This document shows, one piece after another, positions 10,005-18,808 of a DNA stretch of 35,132 nt. Numbering within the stretch: position 1 is the first letter of the stretch; every line of letters starts with the position of its first letter. Origin of the DNA: an uncultured Clostridiaceae bacterium. GTDB taxonomy: Bacteria; Bacillota; Clostridia; TANB77; CAG-508. The position numbers and the translations under genes were made by a program. Below the pieces are notes generated by a model that ran no database searches, was not told the origin of the DNA, and saw only the letters and a list, made by a program, of their open reading frames with translations. The stretch lies in contig CAMVIX010000011.1 of assembly GCA_947167695.1 (NCBI GenBank), positions 1 through 35,132 on the forward strand. Direction: 5' to 3'.

Positions 10005-10032
10005 GTAAAAGTCGTACTTTTGCTCAAAAAAT

Positions 10033-10080
10033 AGGCCAAAGGGGACATTCTTCGTAAGAAGTTATGTCTCCTTTGGCTTA
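10033..10080 (+). terminator. Terminator hairpin
   Basis: gccaaaggggacat ... atgtctcctttggc inverted repeat followed by T-rich tract. Confidence 0.7.
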
Positions 10081-10086
10081 CTTTTC

Positions 10087-10365
10087 TTATCCTACTTTAT
10101 GTTTATCTTCATATTTAAGCTTCGTAGCAAGCCCTCCTCTAATATGTCTTTCTGCTTTGTTTTCGTTTAGAATTTCTCGAACCTCTGCTGCTAAAGCTTT
10201 ATTTATGTAAGTTAGCCTTTCGCTAACATCTTTGTGTACCGTACTTTTGCTAACGCCAAATTTTTTTGCAGCTCCCCTTACAGTATCTTTAGTTTCTATA
10301 ATATAGTGTGCCAAATTGACTGCACGTTCTTCGATTGATACACCCTTCATAAAGAAAACCCCCAT
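10087..10365 (-). CDS. spoIIID: Sporulation transcriptional regulator SpoIIID
   Basis: SIEERAVNLAHYIIETKDTVRGAAKKFGVSKSTVHKDVSERLTYINKALAAEVREILNENKAERHIRGGLATKLKY. Confidence 0.95.
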   Translation of the reverse strand: MGVFFMKGVSIEERAVNLAHYIIETKDTVRGAAKKFGVSKSTVHKDVSERLTYINKALAAEVREILNENKAERHIRGGLATKLKYEDKHKVG

Positions 10366-10602
10366 GCTAAATACTTTTGATAAATAGTATTCAGTGGGGG
10401 CCTGTATTATGAGTGTTTATTTTATTAACATTTTTTCACCTGCGCATTTGTATCTTACAAGCACGGCTGCCGTTCACATCTTTTCACCTATTCATTTATT
10501 CGACACAAATAAGTTTGCGACTCACATTTTTAATTATAGCATATATTTAAATAACAATTTATTTATGATATAATAGCTTAAGTTTTTAAGGGAGGTTTTG
10601 AA

Positions 10603-11079
10603 ATGGATATTACTATTGATGTTGGAAATTATAAATTAAATATAAGAGCTGCAGTTATTATAGTGCATAACGGTAAGGTATTAGTACATCGAAATATAAA
10701 TGAAGACCACTATGCTTTAATTGGTGGTAGAGTTGAAATAGGTGAAGATTCCAAGACAACAGTAAAAAGGGAAATTAAAGAAGAACTTGGTAAAAGCATT
10801 GAAATTACAGGATATGTATCAACTGTAGAAAATTTCTTTGAGGCAAAGAATTCAAAATATCATGAAATAATGTTTGTACATAAGGCTGAATTCGTGAATG
10901 AGGATGATAAGAATATTGTTGAAACATTAAAAAATATTGAAGGCAAAGATTATTTAAAATACGAATGGCTTGATTTAGGCAAAATTGAACAATACCCATT
11001 AAGACCTGAACTTATAAAAAATGTACTTAAAAATCAAAAATTTCCTATGCATATTATAAATAATGATATGGAACTATAG
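10603..11079 (+). CDS. Nudix hydrolase
   Basis: Nudix box GGRVEIGEDSKTTVKREIKEELG; contains CGA read as Arg (VHRNINED). Confidence 0.93.
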   Translation: MDITIDVGNYKLNIRAAVIIVHNGKVLVHRNINEDHYALIGGRVEIGEDSKTTVKREIKEELGKSIEITGYVSTVENFFEAKNSKYHEIMFVHKAEFVNEDDKNIVETLKNIEGKDYLKYEWLDLGKIEQYPLRPELIKNVLKNQKFPMHIINNDMEL

Positions 11080-11082
11080 AAT

Positions 11083-11116
11083 AAAAAGAGATTCTCTGTA
11101 AAAAATCTCTTTTTCC
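11083..11116 (+). terminator. Rho-independent terminator after nudix gene
   Basis: aaaaagagatt...aatctcttttt. Confidence 0.75.
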
Positions 11117-11130
11117 CATTTTATGCACCT

Positions 11131-11754
11131 TCACGCTAGATTATATAGTTCTATCAATTTTGTTTTGTTAAACACAAGTTTAGTTATACTTGGTGATTCT
11201 ATTCTTATTTCTTTTTGATTATAATTTAATTTACATTCCTTATCTAGCATACACCAGTTCATTAACAAAAATTTGATTGCAGCACCATGGCTTACAATTG
11301 CTACTTTTTTTCCTTCATATCTATTTAGTATTTCAATTAGTACTTTAAGCATTCTATCATTTACTTCTGCTCTGTTTTCTCCATCAATATTTTTCAAATT
11401 TTCATCTAGTAATTGTTCTTCCGTAAAAGGTAGTTTTTTCATTTTTCCTAGTTCTTTAAGTTTTTGTAAATCGCCTAGTTTTCTTTCCCCAAGTCGTTCA
11501 TCTATATTTATTTCTATATTATTTTTATCTGCTATGTATTTGGCTGTTGCTATAGCCCTAACATAATTGCTAGACCATATAGCATCTATTTCTGAAAGTT
11601 CTATGTTTTCACTTAACTCTTGTGCTTTTTTTTCTCCATTTACGGACAATATTGTTTTTTCATTACTAATTTGGTCATCTTCGTCAAAATTTTTTTCTCC
11701 ATTTATTTTTAATTGTTCTGAATGTCTAATAAGATAAATAATAGTTTCACACAT
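11131..11754 (-). CDS. Histidine phosphatase family protein
   Basis: IYLIRHSEQ...AIWSSNYVRAIATAKYIA...AIVSHGAAIKFLL. Confidence 0.9.
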   Translation of the reverse strand: MCETIIYLIRHSEQLKINGEKNFDEDDQISNEKTILSVNGEKKAQELSENIELSEIDAIWSSNYVRAIATAKYIADKNNIEINIDERLGERKLGDLQKLKELGKMKKLPFTEEQLLDENLKNIDGENRAEVNDRMLKVLIEILNRYEGKKVAIVSHGAAIKFLLMNWCMLDKECKLNYNQKEIRIESPSITKLVFNKTKLIELYNLA

Positions 11755-11976
11755 AATTAATCACCACTCATTTTTAATATAAGAATAAATCTGTTTACTA
11801 ATATTCGCCTTTTATTCAATTAAATTACTCTTTACATATATAAACTATATCATACTACAATCTACTTTTCAATTAAGTTTATATGTATTCGATAAAAAAG
11901 CACCTTAAGCAAAAAAACTTTTGGGGACACACACCCAAAATATGTCTATATTCTTCCCTTTTGCTGCAAAATTGGA

Positions 11977-12020
11977 ACACACTACCTCAAAAACAAGTTA
12001 ATGTTTTTGAGGTAGTGTGT
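11977..12020 (-). terminator. Terminator after the DUF4179-like gene
   Basis: acacactacctcaaaaac / gtttttgaggtagtgtgt perfect inverted repeat. Confidence 0.75.
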
Positions 12021-12031
12021 TTTTAAAATCC

Positions 12032-13444
12032 TTAATCTAGCTCAATGTTAAACTCCCCTATTTCTGTTAGAACTCTTTTATATTTATGTTCATTTTCATC
12101 GTATACAAAGTCATTCGAAGTTTGTGGTACAATTTTCAGTTTATTAATTCCTTCTTTCTTTTCAATAATTATATACATAGTCCTTTCAAGTGTTGCGTTT
12201 GAAAAGTCATTCCAAGATTCTCCTAGAATTGAATCCATGGATTTTTCTTCCCTACTTCCGTCAGAGTATGTTATTTTTTGCTTTGTTGAAAAAGAATGTG
12301 AACTTAATTCGTTACCATTCTCGTCATAAACACTTGGGATGATGTTATGTTCGATATAGTCTGGGTTGTGCTTATCTACAATCATTGAACGATTTGCATC
12401 ATTAATTACGAATTTTATTTTAGCAATAATTTGCAAAGGTGTAACCTTTATTTCTTCGATACTTCCAGTCATTTTCTTATATGTTATTTCTTGATTACTA
12501 TGATATATTTTACTATCTTTTACAGCATCTTTTTTAGATAGATTTGCATTTATTTCTCCATCTATTTTTATATACCTTGCATTGTTTTCAGTATTTGCGA
12601 GCCACATATCATTAGCAGTTTCCAGTCTTTCCGCTTGATTATTTATTAATATGTTCCTAAAGCTTAACTTGAAATCTGTTTTATCTCCTAATTCCTTTTC
12701 AGTAAGAAAATATAACTGATAAACCTTAAATTCATAATCCGATATCTTTGTAACTGTTTGATTGCTTTGTCTTAAAGTAATTAACTCATCATCTAATATT
12801 ACATTCCAATTATTTCGTCCATTTATTCCTTCTACAGAATTAAATTGCAAAGAAATTGTATTTACAACGTCTTTATATTTCATGAGACTTTTGTAATTTG
12901 GTCCTTCTCCATCTGCGTAATATTCTGGTGTCGGTGGATTACTTAAATCATAATTTGGATAATCTGTTGAGCGCATAGGTTTAGGAGTTTTTCTATCTTC
13001 TTTTAATGCCTCTTCTATATCTGCATCAGTTACAACTTTTTCTCCAATTCTTAAGTATTCTTTATCTTTCTTGCTTAATTTAACATCAAATTCTAAAACG
13101 GTATAACCATCGTCACATACAGTTGAAACTAGTTCTACTTTTGTTTCTTTAACACCCGCTTCTTGATTTACAACATTTACTTTATAGTTTTCATATTCGT
13201 CTGAAAACTTAATTCCCAGCCATTCTATTACAGGCTTTCCAGCTATTTCTCCTCCCATAGCAGCATAAACTGTTATGCTTCCCGCAAATACAGCAAGTAA
13301 CGTTGCAATTACTGTTATTGCTCTTTTCACTATACTACCTCCTTTATTTACTACATTGGAAGTATAGTCTCTTTCCATATTAGATACAGCAATGTTGTTC
13401 TTTAGTTCTTCTATTAGCTCTTTATTACTCTTCATTTGAGACAT
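12032..13444 (-). CDS. DUF4179-like membrane protein, probable ECF anti-sigma partner
   Basis: Cytoplasmic N-terminus, one TM (VIATLLAVFAGSITVYAAMGG), large extracellular domain; overlaps upstream sigma gene. Confidence 0.7.
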   Translation of the reverse strand: MSQMKSNKELIEELKNNIAVSNMERDYTSNVVNKGGSIVKRAITVIATLLAVFAGSITVYAAMGGEIAGKPVIEWLGIKFSDEYENYKVNVVNQEAGVKETKVELVSTVCDDGYTVLEFDVKLSKKDKEYLRIGEKVVTDADIEEALKEDRKTPKPMRSTDYPNYDLSNPPTPEYYADGEGPNYKSLMKYKDVVNTISLQFNSVEGINGRNNWNVILDDELITLRQSNQTVTKISDYEFKVYQLYFLTEKELGDKTDFKLSFRNILINNQAERLETANDMWLANTENNARYIKIDGEINANLSKKDAVKDSKIYHSNQEITYKKMTGSIEEIKVTPLQIIAKIKFVINDANRSMIVDKHNPDYIEHNIIPSVYDENGNELSSHSFSTKQKITYSDGSREEKSMDSILGESWNDFSNATLERTMYIIIEKKEGINKLKIVPQTSNDFVYDENEHKYKRVLTEIGEFNIELD

Positions 13445-13976
13445 ACCCCCTTTTCTTTAATACTTTATTTAGTCTTTTTCTTATTCTAAAAAGTTTCGAT
13501 TTGACTTTGGATTCTGAAATATCATAATATTTTGAAATTTGTTTAATACTTTTTTCTTCATAGTAATACATAATAAATATTTCTTTATCTTGCCTTTTTA
13601 ATTTAGCTAATTCTTCCTTTACAATGTATCCTTTTTCTCTTTCAATAAAGATTAATTCAATATTTCCCAAATCCGCAATTTTCTCTTCATAGTCGTCTAT
13701 GTTTTCATTTGATTTAATATTACGAAATTTCTTTTTTACCAAATTTCTTGCAATTCCTGCAATATATGGTGACATGTCTTTGTTTATATCTAGCCTGTTT
13801 TGGTTGCTCCACAATGTATAAAACGTGTCCAAGACAATTTCTTCTATGTCTTCATCAGGCAGATTACAGCTACAATTTTTTATAACTGTATAAACATAGC
13901 CAATATAATCATTCATTGCAAGTTCAATATTTAGTTTATTGCTATCAATGTAATTATATATTTTTCTGCTATTCAA
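13425..13976 (-). CDS. ECF-type RNA polymerase sigma factor
   Basis: Region 2 (DIEEIVLDTFYTLWSNQNRLD..SPYIAGIARNLVKKKFR), region 4 (LAKLKRQDKEIFIMYYYEEKSIKQISKYYDISESKVKSKLFRIRKRL). Confidence 0.85.
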   Translation of the reverse strand: MNSRKIYNYIDSNKLNIELAMNDYIGYVYTVIKNCSCNLPDEDIEEIVLDTFYTLWSNQNRLDINKDMSPYIAGIARNLVKKKFRNIKSNENIDDYEEKIADLGNIELIFIEREKGYIVKEELAKLKRQDKEIFIMYYYEEKSIKQISKYYDISESKVKSKLFRIRKRLNKVLKKRGYVSNEE

Positions 13977-14100
13977 CTTTGTATTTCTCCTTTTTCATAA
14001 GATATCTTACACCTATATATTACCATTTATTTTAGTTTGGTTGCATTTTTTTGTGTAAAAAAAACGTTTAGAGCAATTCCAAACGTTTTAGATTTTATAT

Positions 14101-15378
14101 TCAATTTGAAATATCCTTTAGCAATGCCCCATATGGACCTATGTATATATCTCTATTTCCGTCCAATGTATTTAATTTTAGTATTGTATATTCTTCATAA
14201 TTATCTAACTTTGGATAATAGAATTCCGTGCTACCTCCATCAAAATAGCCGTCCGCACCACATAAACAATATTTGTTGTCTATTAATGCTTGAGCATAGA
14301 AATCATGTTTTGTTATAATATTTTGATTAATGGCATCTTCTAAAGTATATTCAGTATTATTAACTATAATAAATGCATCCCCACCATAAGTATATAAATT
14401 ATAGTCATCTTCGTCAGATGTAATTCTTTTTATTCCTTTATCTTTTCTTTGCATGAATTTTAAGATAAATTTATTCGTGTAGTTTGATGAGCTCAATTCA
14501 TAATCACATATTGTATAATTAGAAATTGTATTAGCATAAGGCATACCAAAATATAATGTAATAATACCTTTGCTTATATCGCTTCGTGCCTCCTGAGTAT
14601 TTATTTTTCTTCTAAGCACATGTGTATAGCAATCAAATTCTACAGGTTCTTCATTGTTCTTTGTAACCCTATAATATCCGTAAATTCTCCTACATTCTTC
14701 CAAGGTTTCATCTATTGGATTTTTTAATTTGTCTGGCAGCACACCTCTACTTACATAACTACTTGAGCCTTCTTCCAAGGCCTTATTATGTGCTTTGTCA
14801 TTATCCCCAAGAAAATTTTCTATAACATACCTATCTTGGTCATTGTTTATAATTAATTTAGATTCTCTTACATAGCTAATATGACTCATATCATTAAAAA
14901 AATCATCAATAAGAATTTCATTATATATTTTTCCATCTTTAACTGTAACTTCCATTCCTTTGTAGTCAACATTAATTGCGTTATATCTAGCTATTCCATC
15001 ATTACTAATTACAATAATATGATCATATGATGGGTTTGCAATTTTAGCTCCTAGCAATTCATTTGAATTAGTTTCTAAATCTCTAATAGGTAATAGATTA
15101 CTATCTATTACTTTGTCAACTACTGCAGATGATTGTGGCATTTGATCATATTCTACCATTTTAAAAACATCTTTGCCATATAGCACTCCATTATACCTTA
15201 TAAGTCTTTCTGTTTCAGTTCCGTCACAAATGAGATTTACATCAGAAAGCCTAATGTTGGTTGCAGTTCTCTCTTTTATAGAGGATTCTCCTATATTTTG
15301 ATGATTAGCCAAAATTATTCCCAATATCGTTCCTGCTAAAATTAGAATTACAGTTATAATTACAATTTTCTTCTTCAT
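14101..15378 (-). CDS. Secreted/membrane-anchored protein of unknown function, paralog of the next upstream gene
   Basis: N-terminal TM; shares TYGGDAFIIVNNTEYTLEDAINQNIIT and DGGSTEFYYPKL...TILKLNTLDGNRDIYIG with 15390-16328. Confidence 0.6.
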   Translation of the reverse strand: MKKKIVIITVILILAGTILGIILANHQNIGESSIKERTATNIRLSDVNLICDGTETERLIRYNGVLYGKDVFKMVEYDQMPQSSAVVDKVIDSNLLPIRDLETNSNELLGAKIANPSYDHIIVISNDGIARYNAINVDYKGMEVTVKDGKIYNEILIDDFFNDMSHISYVRESKLIINNDQDRYVIENFLGDNDKAHNKALEEGSSSYVSRGVLPDKLKNPIDETLEECRRIYGYYRVTKNNEEPVEFDCYTHVLRRKINTQEARSDISKGIITLYFGMPYANTISNYTICDYELSSSNYTNKFILKFMQRKDKGIKRITSDEDDYNLYTYGGDAFIIVNNTEYTLEDAINQNIITKHDFYAQALIDNKYCLCGADGYFDGGSTEFYYPKLDNYEEYTILKLNTLDGNRDIYIGPYGALLKDISN

Positions 15379-15389
15379 TCAATCACCTA

Positions 15390-16328
15390 CTATTTATTCT
15401 TATTATATAAATCAATAATTTGTCCTTTCATACCTATTACAAGATCTTTATCTCCATCTAAAGTATTTAACTTCAAAATAGTAAAATCTTTATACATAAA
15501 CTCTGTACTTCCCCCATCATCATAAGAGTCACTTTGGCATATACCATATTTTGCATCTATTTTAGCTTGCTCTAAAATGTCATCTGGAGTAATCACCTTT
15601 TTGCTTAATGCATCTTCTAAATTATATACCATATCGTCATCTATTACAACTTGAACATCTCCGCCAAATGTTTTTACTTCATACTCTCCTGTATTAAATA
15701 CTGTTTTTATTCCTAAGTCTTTCCTCTGATTATATACCATATAAAATTTTTTAGTATAATTAGAAGATTTTAAATTATATCTGCATATTTCTGGTATGGT
15801 TGCATAATCAATTAAAGGTGCATCAAAATATAAAATGATAGTGTCGTTTGAAGTTGTTCTTTTGATATGGTGACCAATAAGAGGAAATTCACCTTGTATT
15901 TCATCATTAACAAACAATGTATAATATCCATATGCATTTTTCTTAGATTCAGTTGAACCATCAAAAACTCCTGTGGCAATGTCTTCTCCTTGGCTTTGCT
16001 TTAACATTGCACTAGCATACTCTCCAGGAGTATATGTTACCTTAATAATCTTTTCATCTTGCACTATATTTAGTTCTTTATTCTCATTATTTTCAGCAAC
16101 CGCTTCTTCGATAAATTTATCTATTAATTGCTCATTTTCTATTTTGCCATCTTTAATAATAACTATATCTTTTTGGCTTATAGTATTATTATTTATAGAA
16201 ACTACATTAGTCAAATTTATAGCCCTATTACCTGTTTCATTTTGTATAGCAATAAACGCAAATACAGCCCCCAGTGCTAAAACTGACAATACGAATATGA
16301 CAATTACACTTAAATTTTGCTTGTCCAT
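15390..16328 (-). CDS. Secreted/membrane-anchored protein of unknown function
   Basis: N-terminal TM; KTFGGDVQVVIDDDMVYNLEDALSKKVIT ... DGGSTEFMYKDFTILKLNTLDGDKDLVIG. Confidence 0.6.
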   Translation of the reverse strand: MDKQNLSVIVIFVLSVLALGAVFAFIAIQNETGNRAINLTNVVSINNNTISQKDIVIIKDGKIENEQLIDKFIEEAVAENNENKELNIVQDEKIIKVTYTPGEYASAMLKQSQGEDIATGVFDGSTESKKNAYGYYTLFVNDEIQGEFPLIGHHIKRTTSNDTIILYFDAPLIDYATIPEICRYNLKSSNYTKKFYMVYNQRKDLGIKTVFNTGEYEVKTFGGDVQVVIDDDMVYNLEDALSKKVITPDDILEQAKIDAKYGICQSDSYDDGGSTEFMYKDFTILKLNTLDGDKDLVIGMKGQIIDLYNKNK

Positions 16329-16346
16329 TATACCACCTTTACCTTT

Positions 16347-17336
16347 CTAATATTTAGATGTTTTTTTCATTCGATTTGGTTGGTGTTTTATAATTATTAA
16401 AAACGTAACAAGTAATAATATTATAGAAACCATCATTATTCCATTGCTAATATAATTTTGCCTATGTTCACTTTCATTATCTAAATTATTGGCTTGTACT
16501 ATCTCATTTGTTGTGTTCGTGTTTTGACTAATTGTGTTTATGGTGTCCCAGCTTGAATCAAGTTCTATTTCATCGTATGATTTACTTTTATTTTCATTGT
16601 TTGTTTGAGATTCTCTGTTTTCATTTTCTGCTGAATATGTATTTGATGTATCAATATTAGATATACTCTCGTTATTTTCGATTGGCTTACTTATAGTTGT
16701 TTCTTTTTTATAAGTTACAAGTCCTACCACAAAAGAAATAACTGCAATACTTATATTGCTTAATGCAACTTTTAATTTATAAATTGCATTATAATATCTC
16801 CACTTTACTGTACTAGTATTTTCACCCAGTAATTTTCCAATCTGATTAAATGGTAAACCGGCAATTATCTTTAATGATACAATCTCTTTTTCTTTGTTGT
16901 TTAATTTGCTTATCATCTTGTTATAGCTTTGGTAATCTACTACTTTTGCAATTTCGTCATTATTGTCTTGAATATTGTAAATATCCTCAATGTTAACGTT
17001 ATTGCCTTTCTTTTGTAAAAATAGTAACGCTTCATTTTTAGTTACAGTATACATCCATGTTGCTTCATAATCTTTTGGTAGCTTATCTGCTTTAGTTTCT
17101 ATTATTCTTTTAAATGTATTTTGCACTACATCTTCGCTATCATCTTTATTTTTAAGCATACTAAATGCAATTCCATATACAAGACTTTTATATTTCTCAT
17201 ACAGCTCTTGTGCTGCTTCTTTTTTTCCTTGTTTTAGTTCATCAAACAAATCGTGTAACTCTTTTTTATCTATATTAGACATATAAATTCTCCAATTATT
17301 CATATTATTTATATTTAGATAAATTTTGGTGTTCAT
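16347..17336 (-). CDS. ECF sigma factor with C-terminal membrane-spanning extension
   Basis: Sigma70 r2/r4 (GIAFSMLKNKDDSEDVVQNTFKRIIE; IAGLPFNQIGKLLGENTSTVKWRYYNAIYKL) followed by TM segments ISIAVISFVVGLVTY and GIMMVSIILLLVTFLIIIKH. Confidence 0.8.
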   Translation of the reverse strand: MNTKIYLNINNMNNWRIYMSNIDKKELHDLFDELKQGKKEAAQELYEKYKSLVYGIAFSMLKNKDDSEDVVQNTFKRIIETKADKLPKDYEATWMYTVTKNEALLFLQKKGNNVNIEDIYNIQDNNDEIAKVVDYQSYNKMISKLNNKEKEIVSLKIIAGLPFNQIGKLLGENTSTVKWRYYNAIYKLKVALSNISIAVISFVVGLVTYKKETTISKPIENNESISNIDTSNTYSAENENRESQTNNENKSKSYDEIELDSSWDTINTISQNTNTTNEIVQANNLDNESEHRQNYISNGIMMVSIILLLVTFLIIIKHQPNRMKKTSKY

Positions 17337-17399
17337 TTAGTTGGTTATTTACACAAAAAGTGTAACTTATTCGGTTACACTTTAAATATTACTATTATC

Positions 17400-17615
17400 T
17401 TAGAAATTAAATATTGCCCCTAATATTGCAAGAATAAAAATAAATATACTCGTTACCATAGTCCATTTTCCAATGTTTTTCCATTCTTCTTTATTCAAAT
17501 TTTTAAATCCTGCTCTCCAAGATAGCATATCTATTTTATGTCCAGTAAACATATATAATCCTACTAGTAGCACACATATCCCAAATATAAGCATTAAAAT
17601 ACTGAATCCACTCAT
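17400..17615 (-). CDS. Small membrane protein
   Basis: Two hydrophobic segments in 71 aa. Confidence 0.55.
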   Translation of the reverse strand: MSGFSILMLIFGICVLLVGLYMFTGHKIDMLSWRAGFKNLNKEEWKNIGKWTMVTSIFIFILAILGAIFNF

Positions 17616-17660
17616 ATATTAGTTCTCCTAACTTTTTAACTGGTTTAGAAACTAAAGCTT

Positions 17661-18020
17661 TTATTTAACTGTTGTACCAAATGGAGCTAGTGAAAGTTTT
17701 GCTAATTTAAAAAACTGTAATCCAAATGGTATTCCAACTATAGTAATGCACCATGTAAGCCCAAAAATAAGATTTTCTATAGCCATAGGTATGCCAAAGA
17801 ATATAGTCCAAATTACATTTACTATAAAAGACACTCCTCCACCGCCATATGTAACATCTTTTCCAAATGGTGCAAAAGATAAACTTGCAAACTTAAAGCA
17901 TTGTATTCCATAAGGTATGCCTATTATAGAAATACACCATATTATGCCTGAAAATATCCAAGATAATCCACTTAAAAAGCCACCAAATATAAACCATAAA
18001 ATGTTACCTAATAAGCTCAT
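17661..18020 (-). CDS. YccF domain-containing protein
   Basis: Duplicated motif GI(I)WCISIIGIPYGIQCFKFASLSFAPFGK / GLTWCITIVGIPFGLQFFKLAKLSLAPFGT. Confidence 0.9.
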   Translation of the reverse strand: MSLLGNILWFIFGGFLSGLSWIFSGIIWCISIIGIPYGIQCFKFASLSFAPFGKDVTYGGGGVSFIVNVIWTIFFGIPMAIENLIFGLTWCITIVGIPFGLQFFKLAKLSLAPFGTTVK

Positions 18021-18117
18021 TTAATTTCACCTCTTATTTTACTTTAATTATAACTATTATATTACTAGATGTTATTTTTTAGCAATTCTTATGTAAAATA
18101 TTGTGGACAAGGAAACG

Positions 18118-18237
18118 TTACCCCATAAAAAACATATGCTTTATGATTAATCCTACTACTGTGAATGTTGCAATTCCTGTTAATCCTAATATTCCAATAA
18201 TCATGTCCTTTTTATTATCAGTTTGTTCTGCGTCCAT
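18118..18237 (-). CDS. Candidate 39-aa single-pass membrane peptide
   Basis: MDAEQTDNKKDMIIGILGLTGIATFTVVGLIIKHMFFMG*, in a gap of the provided ORF track. Confidence 0.4.
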   Translation of the reverse strand: MDAEQTDNKKDMIIGILGLTGIATFTVVGLIIKHMFFMG

Positions 18238-18263
18238 ATATTATTCCCCTTTATTAATATATT

Positions 18264-18713
18264 TCAATCATAGTTTGTTTGGATAGTTTGCCTTGTTTCT
18301 GTAACTACATACTCTATTGTTCTTACAAAATCTTTCATTTCAAATAGTACTACCACAATTTGTTTTTCTTCTTGCATTTCTTTTCTAAATTTGCAGTTTG
18401 TAATGCCTGTGCATATCTTTACCTTGTTTTTATAAATACCTCCATCTTGGAAAGTAAATGTGTTTCCCGAATTAAACATAATTCTCGTTTGGTCATCAGA
18501 TATACTTACTACACTATTTCCTTCTTGCTTTACTTCTCGTAGCATCTCTAAATTAAATTTGTTGTATTCTCCTAGTGCTTTTGATGATTCGCTTATGCTC
18601 TCAGTATTTGTGTAAAAAAATGACGTTATTGTTGCAACTGTTCCTACTATAACCGTTACTGCTAAAACATATAGTACAAGGCTAATTAATGTAACACCTT
18701 TATTTGATTTCAT
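18264..18713 (-). CDS. Type IV prepilin-like protein
   Basis: KSNKGVTLISLVLYVLAVTVIVGTVATI prepilin N-terminus. Confidence 0.65.
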   Translation of the reverse strand: MKSNKGVTLISLVLYVLAVTVIVGTVATITSFFYTNTESISESSKALGEYNKFNLEMLREVKQEGNSVVSISDDQTRIMFNSGNTFTFQDGGIYKNKVKICTGITNCKFRKEMQEEKQIVVVLFEMKDFVRTIEYVVTETRQTIQTNYD

Positions 18714-18808
18714 AGGATTTCCTCCTTCTTTGGTTTAGTCTATATGGAGCACTTAAGTAGCTCCTCTACAATTTTTTCATAATTTGCTTTACACTATCTT
18801 TAGCTTTA

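Noticed and set aside
10370-10425. cccccatgctaaatac...gtattcagtgggggc hairpin upstream of spoIIID as a riboswitch
   Set aside because: A single simple imperfect hairpin near the start codon; no recognisable aptamer.
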